From assembly GCA_024695445.1 (NCBI GenBank), contig JAILIG010000010.1, positions 1 to 33,340 of the forward strand: 33,340 nucleotides of DNA, given 5' to 3'. Shown here piece after piece: positions 18,273-26,457 of this stretch. The notes below the pieces were generated by a model. That model did no database searches. It was not told the DNA's origin and worked only from the letters and a program-made list of their open reading frames with translations. The stretch is from Oscillospiraceae bacterium. GTDB lineage: Bacteria; Bacillota; Clostridia; Oscillospirales; Ruminococcaceae. The stretch's first letter is position 1; each line of letters starts with the position of its first letter. The position numbers were made by a program, and so were the translations under genes.

Positions 18273-19448
18273 TTAACCCTTAAAGGATACGCGCTCGATC
18301 CGGTCATATCCGGTGAGAAAAACATATGAACCGATTTGCAGGAAGCTGCTGCAGCTGTCGTTGACCGCCGCCGTGTTTCCGACGGAGCCGTTCAGATGCA
18401 GGCTTTCCAGCCTTGCCCGGAGCTGCACCAGCACATTTCTGCTGTCCGGCAGCAGCCCGATGCTCTTGACTGTCTTGTCATAGACATGGCAGAGTGGGTT
18501 TGTCGCGTCACCGTTGAGAATGGCAACGGTGTAGGTGTGTTTGTCATCATTGCGGAGCAGCACCGCCGCCGTATCACCGACACAGTCTCCCCCTGCGAGT
18601 GTATCGGGGTAGCGGAAGGTACTCAGAACCGCGCCGCGGCTGTCCAGATAAGAGGCTGCTTCATCTCCCAGCAGGAACAGTCCGCTATCAGTATTATATA
18701 CCGAAATCACGAGCATGTCAAGTGGCTGACTGCTCCAAAGATCACCGGATTTGAAGCTGTATGCGTGGACAACGGACTGCATGGAGCCGTTTTTCACGCG
18801 GATGCTGACCGCGTAACAGCCCGAACCGTCCGGCATGAACGCCGCCTCCGTGATGTCCTCGACGCAGTTCCGCTCGTAGTACGCCTGCCCCTTGACATTG
18901 AAGACCAGCAGCCGGCAGGAACAGCTCTCGGACGAGGTCACGAGCAGCACCTCGCCCTCCCCGGACACGCGCCCGAAGATGATGCTGTCCGAAATGCTCT
19001 TTTCATATTTCATGCCGGAGCTGTTGTCGAGCCGGAACCGCCCGCCGCCGCTCTCATAGACCAGCGCATAGCCGCCCGCCGCCTGAAGCATCGGGCTGCC
19101 GTAGGTGTGCTGGCGGGACGAATGCAGCGAGCCGTTTGTCTCGTAGATATTTAAGTAGCTGTCGCTCAGGACGAGCAGCTTCTGGTTCATCTTCCCGATC
19201 TGGTAGCCCTCGCCGCCGTAGACCGGCAGCGGGAACTCGCCCTCTGCCGCAGAGCCGTCGCCGCGCATACTCTGATGCTTGGAGCCGATCGTCTCCAGAC
19301 GCGGGATCCAGATGTCCCGCTTCTGATACAGCAGCAGCAGCACGCCGGCAATCGCCAGACACAGCAGACTGCGCCTGAGCATCCGGAGCCGCCGCTTCCG
19401 GCGGCGCACCGCGTAAAGATCGGGTGCTTCCTCTTTTGGTCTGCTCAT
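18273..19448 (-). CDS. DUF5711-like membrane-anchored beta-propeller protein
   Basis: A 391-residue protein with a strongly basic cytoplasmic N-terminus (RRRKRRLRMLRR), one signal-anchor helix (about 27-41, LLCLAIAGVLLLLY) and an outside domain of about 340 residues. The outside domain is rich in beta strands with repeated blade-like patterns (LLVLSDSYLNIYETNG, LLVFNVKGQAYYERN, VHAYSFKSGD), as in PQQ-like propellers. It matches what I know of DUF5711 proteins from Clostridia; their function is unknown. The ATG overlaps the truA stop codon by four bases (ATGA), so the two are translationally coupled. The stop is 98 bp before the CvpA-like gene. Confidence 0.75.
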   Translation of the reverse strand: MSRPKEEAPDLYAVRRRKRRLRMLRRSLLCLAIAGVLLLLYQKRDIWIPRLETIGSKHQSMRGDGSAAEGEFPLPVYGGEGYQIGKMNQKLLVLSDSYLNIYETNGSLHSSRQHTYGSPMLQAAGGYALVYESGGGRFRLDNSSGMKYEKSISDSIIFGRVSGEGEVLLVTSSESCSCRLLVFNVKGQAYYERNCVEDITEAAFMPDGSGCYAVSIRVKNGSMQSVVHAYSFKSGDLWSSQPLDMLVISVYNTDSGLFLLGDEAASYLDSRGAVLSTFRYPDTLAGGDCVGDTAAVLLRNDDKHTYTVAILNGDATNPLCHVYDKTVKSIGLLPDSRNVLVQLRARLESLHLNGSVGNTAAVNDSCSSFLQIGSYVFLTGYDRIERVSFKG

Positions 19449-20227
19449 GGCTCTCCCCTTTCCGGATTGTTCTGTCTGAACGGCAGGTCGTCCCCGTAAA
19501 ACACGCGGTTGAGATACAGTCCGTGTGCCATTGCCGTTCTGCCCGCGCAGAGGCGGTCTTTTGCCGCGATGATGCCGCCCAGCGCATCGGGCGGGAATAC
19601 GCCCTCGTTGATGTCCAGCAGTGTGCCGACTAAGATCCTGACCATATTATACAGGAAACCGTCGCCGCTGACAAGCACCTCGGCCATATCTTCATATTTT
19701 CTTACGGAAATCGCATAGATTGTCCGCACGCAGTCTGTCTCCGGCTTTGCCTGTGCGCAGAAACTGTGAAAGTCATGCGTCCCGACGGCGGCCTGTGCCG
19801 CTTCGTGCAGCAGCGCCGTATCAAGCGGGCGGCGGTAGTGATACGCGAGATCGGTCAGAAACGGGTTTTTGCTCTCATGATTGTGAATGCGGTACAGGTA
19901 CTCCTTGCCCTTGCAGTCAAACCGCGCATGAAACCCCGGCGCGGCGTCCTCGCAGCTCAGCACCGAGATGTCGTCGGGCAGATAGCCGTTCAGGGCGCGG
20001 GTGAGGTTTTTGCAGCGGATCTCCCGCTCCGTGTGCAGATGCAGCACGAACCGGTTGGCGTGTACCCCCGTATCCGTCCGCGAGCAGCCGTAAACGGTCA
20101 CGGGGCCGTTCAGCACGCGGGCAAGCTGCGCTTCCAGCTCTCCCTGCACGGTTCTCGCATTGGGCTGCCGCTGAAAGCCGTGGTAACGCGTTCCTCTGTA
20201 CGCGACGGTCATTTTGATGGTCCGCAC
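19445..20227 (-). CDS. truA: tRNA pseudouridine synthase A
   Basis: TruA makes pseudouridine at positions 38-40 of tRNA anticodon stems. The 260-residue protein has the catalytic Asp52 in CSRTDTGVHA, the N-terminal AYRGTRYHGFQRQPN motif, the HDFHSFC segment and the C-terminal MVRILVGTLLDINEG motif. The start is a GTG at 20227 with GGGAG nine bases upstream; the ATG five codons on has no well-spaced site. It follows ecfT, as it does in most Firmicutes. Confidence 0.96.
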   Translation of the reverse strand: MRTIKMTVAYRGTRYHGFQRQPNARTVQGELEAQLARVLNGPVTVYGCSRTDTGVHANRFVLHLHTEREIRCKNLTRALNGYLPDDISVLSCEDAAPGFHARFDCKGKEYLYRIHNHESKNPFLTDLAYHYRRPLDTALLHEAAQAAVGTHDFHSFCAQAKPETDCVRTIYAISVRKYEDMAEVLVSGDGFLYNMVRILVGTLLDINEGVFPPDALGGIIAAKDRLCAGRTAMAHGLYLNRVFYGDDLPFRQNNPERGEP

Positions 20228-20308
20228 CGGCGGTATCTCCCTTCCTTGTTTCTGTTCTGTGCAGCGGATTATCCGGGTGGAAACCCTCCGGCAAATGGAT
20301 TTCTCCGC

Positions 20309-21115
20309 TTACCCCAGCACCGCGTTGATGACGATGACCGCCGCCAGCAGCAGAACAGTCAGTGCCAGCGCGATATAATCCCGGAGACCGCTTTTCAGCA
20401 CGCGCAGACGGGTTCTGCCCTCGCCGCCGTGATAGCAGCGGCATTCCATTGCCAGCGCCAGCTCCTCGGCGCGCCGGAATGCGGAGACAAGCAGCGGAAT
20501 CAGCACCGGCACCAGCGACTTTGCACGCTGAATCAGCCCGCCGCTTTCCATGTCGGCGCCGCGTGCCTTCTGTGCCGCCATGATCTTGTCCGTTTCCTCG
20601 ATCAGTGTCGGAATGAACCGCAGCGCAATCGACATCATCATCGCCAGCTCATGCACCGGCAGCTTCAGCTTTTTCAGCGGGGAGAGCAGCGACTCAATGG
20701 CGTCCGTCAGCACGATCGGTGAGGTCGTATAGGTCAGCAGCGAGGTGCCGGCAATCAGCAGACAGATGCGCACGATCATAAAGACCGACGCCTGCACGCC
20801 CTGCTCGGTCAGCTTCAGGAATTTCCACTCCCAGTACACCGTGCCGCCGCCGAAGAAAAACAGGTTCAGAAAGCCGGTGAAAATCAGAATCGGCACGATC
20901 GGCTTGAGGCTCTTGACCAGCATCTTCGGCGGAATCTTCGAGCAGGCCGTCGCAATCACGACGAACACAAAGCCCGCGATCAGCGCCGTGACGCGCTGCC
21001 CCCAGAACAGCATGACCAGAAACAGCAGCGTGATGACGATTTTGAACCGGGCATCCATGCGGTGAACCACCGAATCCATCGGGAAATACTGTCCGAGTGT
21101 GATGTCCTTCAGCAC
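20309..21115 (-). CDS. ecfT: ECF transporter transmembrane component
   Basis: EcfT joins the EcfA1-EcfA2 ATPases to substrate-binding S components for vitamin and metal uptake. The 268-residue protein has about five to six helices (LLFLVMLFWGQRVTALIAGF, PILIFTGFLNLFFFGG, VFMIVRICLLIAG, and a C-terminal pair). The coupling helices carry KARGAD and AMECRCYHGGEGRT, the two Ala-Arg-type motifs that dock the ATPases. The start is a GTG at 21115 that overlaps the ecfA2 stop by 7 bp. No S component is encoded here, which fits a shared group II ECF module. Confidence 0.95.
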   Translation of the reverse strand: MLKDITLGQYFPMDSVVHRMDARFKIVITLLFLVMLFWGQRVTALIAGFVFVVIATACSKIPPKMLVKSLKPIVPILIFTGFLNLFFFGGGTVYWEWKFLKLTEQGVQASVFMIVRICLLIAGTSLLTYTTSPIVLTDAIESLLSPLKKLKLPVHELAMMMSIALRFIPTLIEETDKIMAAQKARGADMESGGLIQRAKSLVPVLIPLLVSAFRRAEELALAMECRCYHGGEGRTRLRVLKSGLRDYIALALTVLLLAAVIVINAVLG

Positions 21116-21975
21116 TTGCCCTCACCGCCCTTCAGCAGCGCCAGAAGCTGCTCTGCGCCGTATTTCACGGTGTAGACCTCGTCCGGGATCTCCACGCCCT
21201 TTGCGCGGAGCCCGTGGAAAATGCGCGTGATCTGCGGCAGTGCAAGTCCCATTTCCGCGAGGGAATCCCCGCGTGCAAAGACTGCGGACGGCGTATCATA
21301 GCAGACGACCTGAGCGTGCGAGAGTACCAGCAGTCTGGAGACATATTTCGCAACATCCTCCATGGAATGCGAGACGAGCATGACCGTGCAGCCCGTGCGC
21401 CGGTGGTAGTCCCGCAGCTGCGTCAGAATCTTCGTCCGTCCCTTCGGATCCAGTCCCGCCGTCGGCTCGTCGAGAATCAGCACCTTCGGCTCCATTGCCA
21501 TGACACCGGCAATCGCGGCGCGGCGCTTCTGTCCGCCGGAGAGCGCATAGGGCGACTGTTCCAGCAGCTCTGGCTTCAGCCCGACGGCCTCCGCTGTCTC
21601 GCGCACTCTGCGGTCGATCTCCTTTTCATCGAGCCCCATGTTCCGCGGCCCGAATGCAATATCCTTATAAACAGTTTCCTCAAAGAGCTGATATTCCGGA
21701 TACTGGAACACCAGCCCGACCTGAAACCGCACGGCACGGCGGTCGGCCGTCTTCTCCCAGATGTCGCGCCCGTCGAGCTTTACGGTGCCGGAGGTCGGCT
21801 TCAGCAGACCGTTCAGCATCTGCATGAGCGTCGATTTGCCGGAGCCGGTATGCCCGATGATGCCGACAAATTCGCCCTGCTCGATCTGTAAATTGACATG
21901 ATCGACCGCCGTCTTTTCAAACGGCGTGCCGATGCTGTAAGTATAGGTCAGATCAATCGCTTCCAGTACCGGCAT
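21109..21975 (-). CDS. ecfA2: ECF transporter ATP-binding protein EcfA2
   Basis: This is the second ATPase of the ECF vitamin transporter. The 288-residue protein has Walker A GHTGSGKS (41-48), the Q-loop in [21 protein letters not shown] and Walker [13 protein letters not shown]. The N-terminal [14 protein letters not shown] segment is typical of EcfA2. The start is the ATG at 21975 ([11 protein letters not shown]), behind AAGGAAT. The open frame extends 73 codons upstream, but that part only overlaps ecfA1 in another frame. It overlaps the end of ecfA1 by 23 bp and ecfT by 7 bp. Confidence 0.95.
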   Translation of the reverse strand: MPVLEAIDLTYTYSIGTPFEKTAVDHVNLQIEQGEFVGIIGHTGSGKSTLMQMLNGLLKPTSGTVKLDGRDIWEKTADRRAVRFQVGLVFQYPEYQLFEETVYKDIAFGPRNMGLDEKEIDRRVRETAEAVGLKPELLEQSPYALSGGQKRRAAIAGVMAMEPKVLILDEPTAGLDPKGRTKILTQLRDYHRRTGCTVMLVSHSMEDVAKYVSRLLVLSHAQVVCYDTPSAVFARGDSLAEMGLALPQITRIFHGLRAKGVEIPDEVYTVKYGAEQLLALLKGGEGKC

Positions 21976-22840
21976 TCGTGACAATTCCTTTCTGAGAGAA
22001 TAATTCCGCAATCGCGTCGATGCACTGGTCGGCGTGCAGAATGTCCGGCGGGAGCGCATAGCCCGCCTGCCGGAGCAGATCGCAGAGCTCGGTGGCCTGC
22101 GGGACATCCAGCCCCAGACTGCGCATCCGCTGCACCTGCGAGAAGACCGCTTCCGGACGGTCATCCGTGACGACCTCGCCGTGATCCATGACAATCACGC
22201 GGTCGCACTGTGCGGCCTCGTCCATCTCATGCGTGATGAGGATGATCGTAATGCCGTAATCGCGGTTCAGCAGCTTCACCGTCCGCATGACCTCCTTGCG
22301 GCCCTGCGGATCAAGCATCGCAGTCGGCTCGTCCAGCACAATGCAGTCCGGCCGCATCGCAATGATGCCGGCGATTGCCACTCTCTGCTTCTGTCCGCCG
22401 GAGAGCTGATGCGGCGCGTGTGTACGGTATTCGTACATTCCGACGGCGTGCAGCGCCTGATCGACACGCACGCGCATCTCATCGGTCGGCACGCCGAGAT
22501 TTTCCAGCCCGAACGCCACATCCTCCTCGACAATGGTCGCAACGATCTGGTTGTCGGGGTTCTGGAAGACCATGCCGATGTGCTGGCGGATCTCAAGCAG
22601 CTTTTCCTCGTCCTTCGTGTCGATGCCGGCGACCGTGACGGTGCCGGAGGTCGGCAGCAGAATCGCATTGAGCGTCTTGGCCAGCGTCGATTTGCCGGAG
22701 CCGTTATGCCCCAGCACCGCGACCAGCTCGCCGTGCCCGAAAGTCAGGCTGATGCCCTTCAGCACCTCGGTGCTCTGCTCCGGCATTTCCGGATTCGGAT
22801 AGGAAAAGCGGAGGTTTTCAATCTGAATTAAGGGTTCCAT
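21953..22840 (-). CDS. ecfA1: ECF transporter ATP-binding protein EcfA1
   Basis: This is the first ATPase of the ECF module. The 295-residue protein has Walker [10 protein letters not shown] (44-52), the Q-loop region [21 protein letters not shown], the signature LSGGQ (146-150), Walker [13 protein letters not shown] (166-177) and the switch histidine in [16 protein letters not shown] lies four bases before the ATG. Gene order ecfA1-ecfA2-ecfT-truA is the conserved one, but the usual upstream rplQ is missing: an RlaP-type nucleotidyltransferase gene lies upstream instead. Confidence 0.95.
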   Translation of the reverse strand: MEPLIQIENLRFSYPNPEMPEQSTEVLKGISLTFGHGELVAVLGHNGSGKSTLAKTLNAILLPTSGTVTVAGIDTKDEEKLLEIRQHIGMVFQNPDNQIVATIVEEDVAFGLENLGVPTDEMRVRVDQALHAVGMYEYRTHAPHQLSGGQKQRVAIAGIIAMRPDCIVLDEPTAMLDPQGRKEVMRTVKLLNRDYGITIILITHEMDEAAQCDRVIVMDHGEVVTDDRPEAVFSQVQRMRSLGLDVPQATELCDLLRQAGYALPPDILHADQCIDAIAELFSQKGIVTNAGTGSD

Positions 22841-22912
22841 GATGCTCCTTTTCTGTTGCGGGCACTGTCCCGCGGGAATGAAAGCGGAGAAAAAAGAGAC
22901 GGCGGCAGGCGG

Positions 22913-23695
22913 TCATTCCGGCAGGCGCGAGCCGCCCGCACGGATGCCATCCAGAAACAGCCGGTTCAGCACCGCCCAGTCTCCGGGCTGCTCTGCCGGC
23001 AGCTTTGCCGCTTCCGCCTCCAGCTCACGGAGGCTTTGCTCCAGATACGGATGCAGCACAGGCACCTGCCCGCCCGCACCGAGCTCCGAGGTCTGCATCT
23101 TGCACGCCACCAGCTCTGCCGTGACCGGCTTCAGAGCCGGCTCCAGCATCGCGTCCGCCAGCTCGGAAAATGCCACCGGCGGTGCCGTGTGCTTTTCCAG
23201 GATCCAGCGGCAGGCCAGCACCGGACGCAGAACATAAAAATACTTCTTCAGACGGATCGAATCGCCCGTCAGATAAGCGCGGTAATTGTGCCGTGCCATG
23301 CTGAGATAATGCCAAAAGCCGGATTTGACCGAGAAGTACGCTGCGGCACGGCTGCGCACTGTTTTCCAGTAATCCGTCGTCCGGTACACAACAGGCGATG
23401 CGCACCACTCAAACAGCGTCGGATTGGAGGCATGCATCAGGCACAGCGCCTTTTGCAGATCCCAGCCGTTGATATCCAGTGTCTCGTCGAGCTGCCATTC
23501 GATGACATCCCGCGGCGGGTTGAGCCGCAGATAGGCTTCCGCTCTGCGCACATAGATAAACCGCACATCGTAATCGCTGTCCGGAGAGGCAAATCCCCAT
23601 GCACGGCTGCCGGATTCGACCGCGTGCAGGACAGTGACCTGCTCCTGCTGCTCAATCTCCCGGAGCTTTTGCAGAATCGTCTCCCGAATCTCCAT
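22913..23695 (-). CDS. RlaP-type nucleotidyltransferase-fold protein
   Basis: This 260-residue protein matches the COG3541/RlaP (YcgL-like) branch of the polymerase-beta nucleotidyltransferase superfamily. The N-terminal motif GSRAWGF (29-35) followed by DSDYDVRF (39-46) gives the GS and the metal-binding aspartates Asp41 and Asp43. The rest is helical, with RLKKYFYVLRPVLACRWI in the C-terminal half. Members are thought to modify RNA or small molecules, and the true substrate is not known. The start is the ATG at 23695, preceded by GGGGGTG five bases upstream. An ATG at 23716 with GGAG would add seven residues. It follows the methyltransferase gene closely. Confidence 0.82.
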   Translation of the reverse strand: MEIRETILQKLREIEQQEQVTVLHAVESGSRAWGFASPDSDYDVRFIYVRRAEAYLRLNPPRDVIEWQLDETLDINGWDLQKALCLMHASNPTLFEWCASPVVYRTTDYWKTVRSRAAAYFSVKSGFWHYLSMARHNYRAYLTGDSIRLKKYFYVLRPVLACRWILEKHTAPPVAFSELADAMLEPALKPVTAELVACKMQTSELGAGGQVPVLHPYLEQSLRELEAEAAKLPAEQPGDWAVLNRLFLDGIRAGGSRLPE

Positions 23696-23717
23696 ATGCG
23701 CACCCCCAAAAGTCATC

Positions 23718-24590
23718 TCAGGACTCCGCTCCGCGCCAGACAGCCGTTGCACCGCAGGGCAGCGAGGCCTTTGCCAGCTCCACCGGCAGGCCGATCTCGT
23801 CCGCCGACACCTGCCCGCCGCATTTCGGCACGATCAGGGAATGCAGCAGATAGCCCATGACAGACGGCGAAAGTCCCGTCGTATAGCTGTTGAGCAGGAA
23901 GAAAAGCGGGTTGTCCGACAGCACATCGAGGCAGGCCTCGACCAGCCCGTAAATGCTGTCCTCCAGCTTCCAGATTTCGCCGTTCGGGCCGCGGCCGTAG
24001 GATGGCGGATCCATGATGATCGCGTCGTATTTTCTGCCGCGGCGCACCTCTCTGCGGATGAATTTCTCGCAGTCATCCACAATCCAGCGGACCGGCTTCT
24101 CCGTCAGGCCGGACTGTGCCGCGTTCTCACGCGCCCACTGCACCATGCCCTTTGCCGCGTCCACATGACAGACCTCGGCGCCCGCCGCCGCACACGCCAG
24201 CGTCGCGCCGCCCGTGTACGCAAACAGATTCAGCACCCGGACCGGTCTGCCGGCATTCCGGATCGTCTCCGTCATCCACTCCCAGTTGACCGCCTGCTCC
24301 GGGAACAGTCCCGTGTGCTTGAATCCGGTCGGGCGGACGATGAACCGCAGCTCCCGCCAGCGGATCACCCAGCTCTCCGGCAGCTTTCTGCGGTATTCCC
24401 ACTGGCCGCCGCCGGATTTGGAGCGGAAATAATGCCCGTCGGCTCTGTCCCAGAGGTCGGTCATCGGCGCGGTCTGCCAGATGACCTGCGGATCGGGGCG
24501 AATCAGGATGACATCGCCCCAGCGCTCCAGACGCTCCCCGTCTTTCGTGTCAATCAGGCGGTAATCCGCCCATGATTTTGCTGTTCTCAT
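23718..24590 (-). CDS. Class I SAM-dependent methyltransferase (RlmI/RlmK-like catalytic domain)
   Basis: A 290-residue methyltransferase related to the catalytic domain of the rRNA m5C/m7G methyltransferases RlmI and RlmKL, without their PUA or THUMP domains. The N-terminal part has beta strands and RPTGFKHTGLFPEQAVNWEW. SAM-binding motif I is LNLFAYTGGATLA (120-132), and motif IV is DPPSYGRGPNGE (194-205), which follows the DPP(S/K)(F/Y)GRG form of the family. The start is the ATG at 24590, with GGAGG seven bases upstream. The RNA target is not evident from the sequence. Confidence 0.88.
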   Translation of the reverse strand: MRTAKSWADYRLIDTKDGERLERWGDVILIRPDPQVIWQTAPMTDLWDRADGHYFRSKSGGGQWEYRRKLPESWVIRWRELRFIVRPTGFKHTGLFPEQAVNWEWMTETIRNAGRPVRVLNLFAYTGGATLACAAAGAEVCHVDAAKGMVQWARENAAQSGLTEKPVRWIVDDCEKFIRREVRRGRKYDAIIMDPPSYGRGPNGEIWKLEDSIYGLVEACLDVLSDNPLFFLLNSYTTGLSPSVMGYLLHSLIVPKCGGQVSADEIGLPVELAKASLPCGATAVWRGAES

Positions 24591-24613
24591 GTATTGCCTC
24601 CGGCGGAAACGGC

Positions 24614-25885
24614 TCAGATGCCGCTGCCGAGAATGAAATCCGTCACGGCGAGGAAGTCCCGCACCGCGCTGACGGCTGCTGCCTCACTGCTGCTGCGGAG
24701 CATCGAAACAGCCGCACGGATCGCGGAAATCCGCTTGTCGGCGTCCTCCGGCTCCGCGAGAAAGGCGTTCTCCGCCTCGACGGCCTCTGCCCATTCCTCT
24801 GCGGCTTCGGTCTCCGTCCGCAGCTCGGTCGTACAGCGCTCCAGCGGCACTCTGCGGCGCTTCTGCGCCTCGGCACGGCGGCTGCGGTAATCGCGCTGTC
24901 TGCGCTCCTTTTCCTCCATGCGCTGCTTCTTGAGCTGCTCACGGCGTGCGTGAATCTCCTCACGGGTGCAGTGCAGCTCGGCTGCCAGGTCATCTTCGCT
25001 TCTGAGCGGCGCGATCAGCAGCATCGCATCCTCCTCACGCGTCCAGATCCGGACGGCGGGAAGCTCCTGCACCGTGTCCTCTGCTTCCGCGATTTCCTGC
25101 GGTTCTGCTGCGATTTCCTCGATCTCCGCTGCCGGCTCCTGCACGGGCTGACGGTTCTGCGGCTTTCTGTCGCGTCTGCCGCGGCCGCGGCGTTCTCCGG
25201 AGCGCTGCTCCTCGGACTTCGGCTCTGCCGCGGGCTCTGCGGGCGTCTCTGCGGCGGGTGCCGTCTGCCGGATGACAAAGCTCCGTTCCAGCTCAGCCAG
25301 TGCGGCGCGCTCCGCGTCCTGCGTTTTCCCCTCCGGCGTGCTCTCCTGCGGTGCGGGGGCCTGCTGGGGCTCCTGCTGCGCCTTCTGCGCGGACTTTCTG
25401 CCGCGTCTGCTGCGGGAATGCCGCTCGCCGGACTTCTTCTCCGCCGGCTCCTCTGCGGCTGCGGGCGCCTCGGCGGATGCTGCGGTCTCCTGCGCCTCCG
25501 GCACGGGCTCCTGCTGCGCCTTCTGCGCGGACTTTCTGCCGCGTCTGCCGCGGGAGTGCTGCTCGCCGGACTTCTTCTCCGCCGGCTCCTCAGCGGCTGC
25601 GGGTGCCTCGGCGGCTGCCGCGGTCTCCTGCACCTCCGTCACGGCCTCCTGCCGGACTTTCTGCGCAGACTTTCTGCCGCGTCTGCCGCGGGTATGCTTT
25701 TCGCCCGGTTTCTTCTCCGCTGCGGGCTGATCTTCCGCTGCCAGTCCGGCGAGATGCCGCTTCTTGGCGGCGACGCTCTGTGCCGATCTGCCGAGCTGCT
25801 TTGCAAGCTCCTGATTGGAGCAGGTCGGGTTCTTCACTTCACTGATGATGCGTGCGGTTTCCTCCGCACTCCAGTCCTTTGCCAT
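24614..25885 (-). CDS. Repetitive, highly charged protein with SANT/Myb-like motifs
   Basis: I do not recognise a named family. The 423-residue protein starts with a helix-turn-helix-like segment (4-47, DWSAEETARIISEV...SNQELAKQLGRSAQSV...KKR) of SANT/Myb type. A second segment of that kind is at 279-320 (RIWTREEDAMLL...SEDDLAAELHCTREEIHARREQL). Between them are three tandem 46-residue repeats (57-102, 103-148 and from 149), each with a basic core RGRRGRKSAQK and an acidic Ala/Glu-rich spacer, plus a degenerate fourth copy near 225-270. The layout suggests a DNA- or RNA-binding, mostly disordered protein. The start is the ATG at 25885 behind GGAGG. Confidence 0.8.
   Translation of the reverse strand: MAKDWSAEETARIISEVKNPTCSNQELAKQLGRSAQSVAAKKRHLAGLAAEDQPAAEKKPGEKHTRGRRGRKSAQKVRQEAVTEVQETAAAAEAPAAAEEPAEKKSGEQHSRGRRGRKSAQKAQQEPVPEAQETAASAEAPAAAEEPAEKKSGERHSRSRRGRKSAQKAQQEPQQAPAPQESTPEGKTQDAERAALAELERSFVIRQTAPAAETPAEPAAEPKSEEQRSGERRGRGRRDRKPQNRQPVQEPAAEIEEIAAEPQEIAEAEDTVQELPAVRIWTREEDAMLLIAPLRSEDDLAAELHCTREEIHARREQLKKQRMEEKERRQRDYRSRRAEAQKRRRVPLERCTTELRTETEAAEEWAEAVEAENAFLAEPEDADKRISAIRAAVSMLRSSSEAAAVSAVRDFLAVTDFILGSGI
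25340..25717 (-). repeat. Tandem 138-bp repeat encoding the basic/acidic repeats
   Basis: Two full copies (25580-25717 and 25442-25579) and a third that starts at 25441 and decays near 25340 lie in frame within the SANT-like gene. The copies are near-identical over most of their length, which suggests recent duplication or recombination. Confidence 0.8.
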
Positions 25886-25991
25886 ATATTCCTCCAGGTT
25901 TCATTTTTTCAAAACATTTCTGTATCCGCCCTGCGGCGTTGCGCTGTCTGCGCCGTATGTCGTCTGTCACGGTGTCAGATCAAAAGCGGCA

Positions 25992-26387
25992 TCAGGGAAT
26001 CCACCACATCGGCGTGATGTCGCCGAGGCGGACGGTCTCGCCGGTTGCTCTGTTGACCATGATCTCAATGCTGCCGTAGGTCTGCGGCATGAGCTGCACC
26101 ATGAGCTCCCGGCAGGCACCGCATGGCGCGCCGGAGCTGCCGTCCGGCAGTATGCACAGCACCTTGTCGATTTCCTGCTCGCCGGCTGTCAGCATTGCAA
26201 AAATCGCGCTGCGCTCCGCACAGATGCCGAGCGTCGAGCAGGTGTCCACGCAGACGCCGGTATAGATTCTGCCGGACTTCGAGAGAATTGCGGCCGCAAC
26301 CTCGCCTGCCGTGACATATTCCGAGATTCTGCGCGGATTCAGTGCCGCCTTTGCAGCCTCATACATTTGATTCCAGATCGGATCCAT
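25992..26387 (-). CDS. Cytidine deaminase-family protein
   Basis: A 131-residue zinc-dependent deaminase of the cytidine/blasticidin-S deaminase type. The zinc ligands and proton shuttle are visible: Cys56 and Glu58 in ICAERSA, and Cys89 and Cys92 in PCGACRE. The start is the ATG at 26387 with AAGGAG five bases upstream. It would convert cytidine or a related base to the uridine form. The exact substrate cannot be told from the motifs. It follows the GlmM-like gene by 70 bp. Confidence 0.9.
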   Translation of the reverse strand: MDPIWNQMYEAAKAALNPRRISEYVTAGEVAAAILSKSGRIYTGVCVDTCSTLGICAERSAIFAMLTAGEQEIDKVLCILPDGSSGAPCGACRELMVQLMPQTYGSIEIMVNRATGETVRLGDITPMWWIP

Positions 26388-26457
26388 AAAAACTCCTTCT
26401 GCACCGCTGGAAATCCCGCGGCTGATTTCAGGTTCATGCCGGCGCGGGCTCCGTGCT

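Noticed and set aside
20447-20584. Unusual second motif AMECRCY in EcfT instead of a plain Ala-Arg-Gly
   Set aside because: As far as I know this form (AMEARCY/AMECRCY-like) is common in Firmicutes EcfT proteins, so it is not a defect.
25340-25717. CRISPR array
   Set aside because: The direct repeats are 138 bp long, abutting and in frame, with no spacers; they encode protein repeats.
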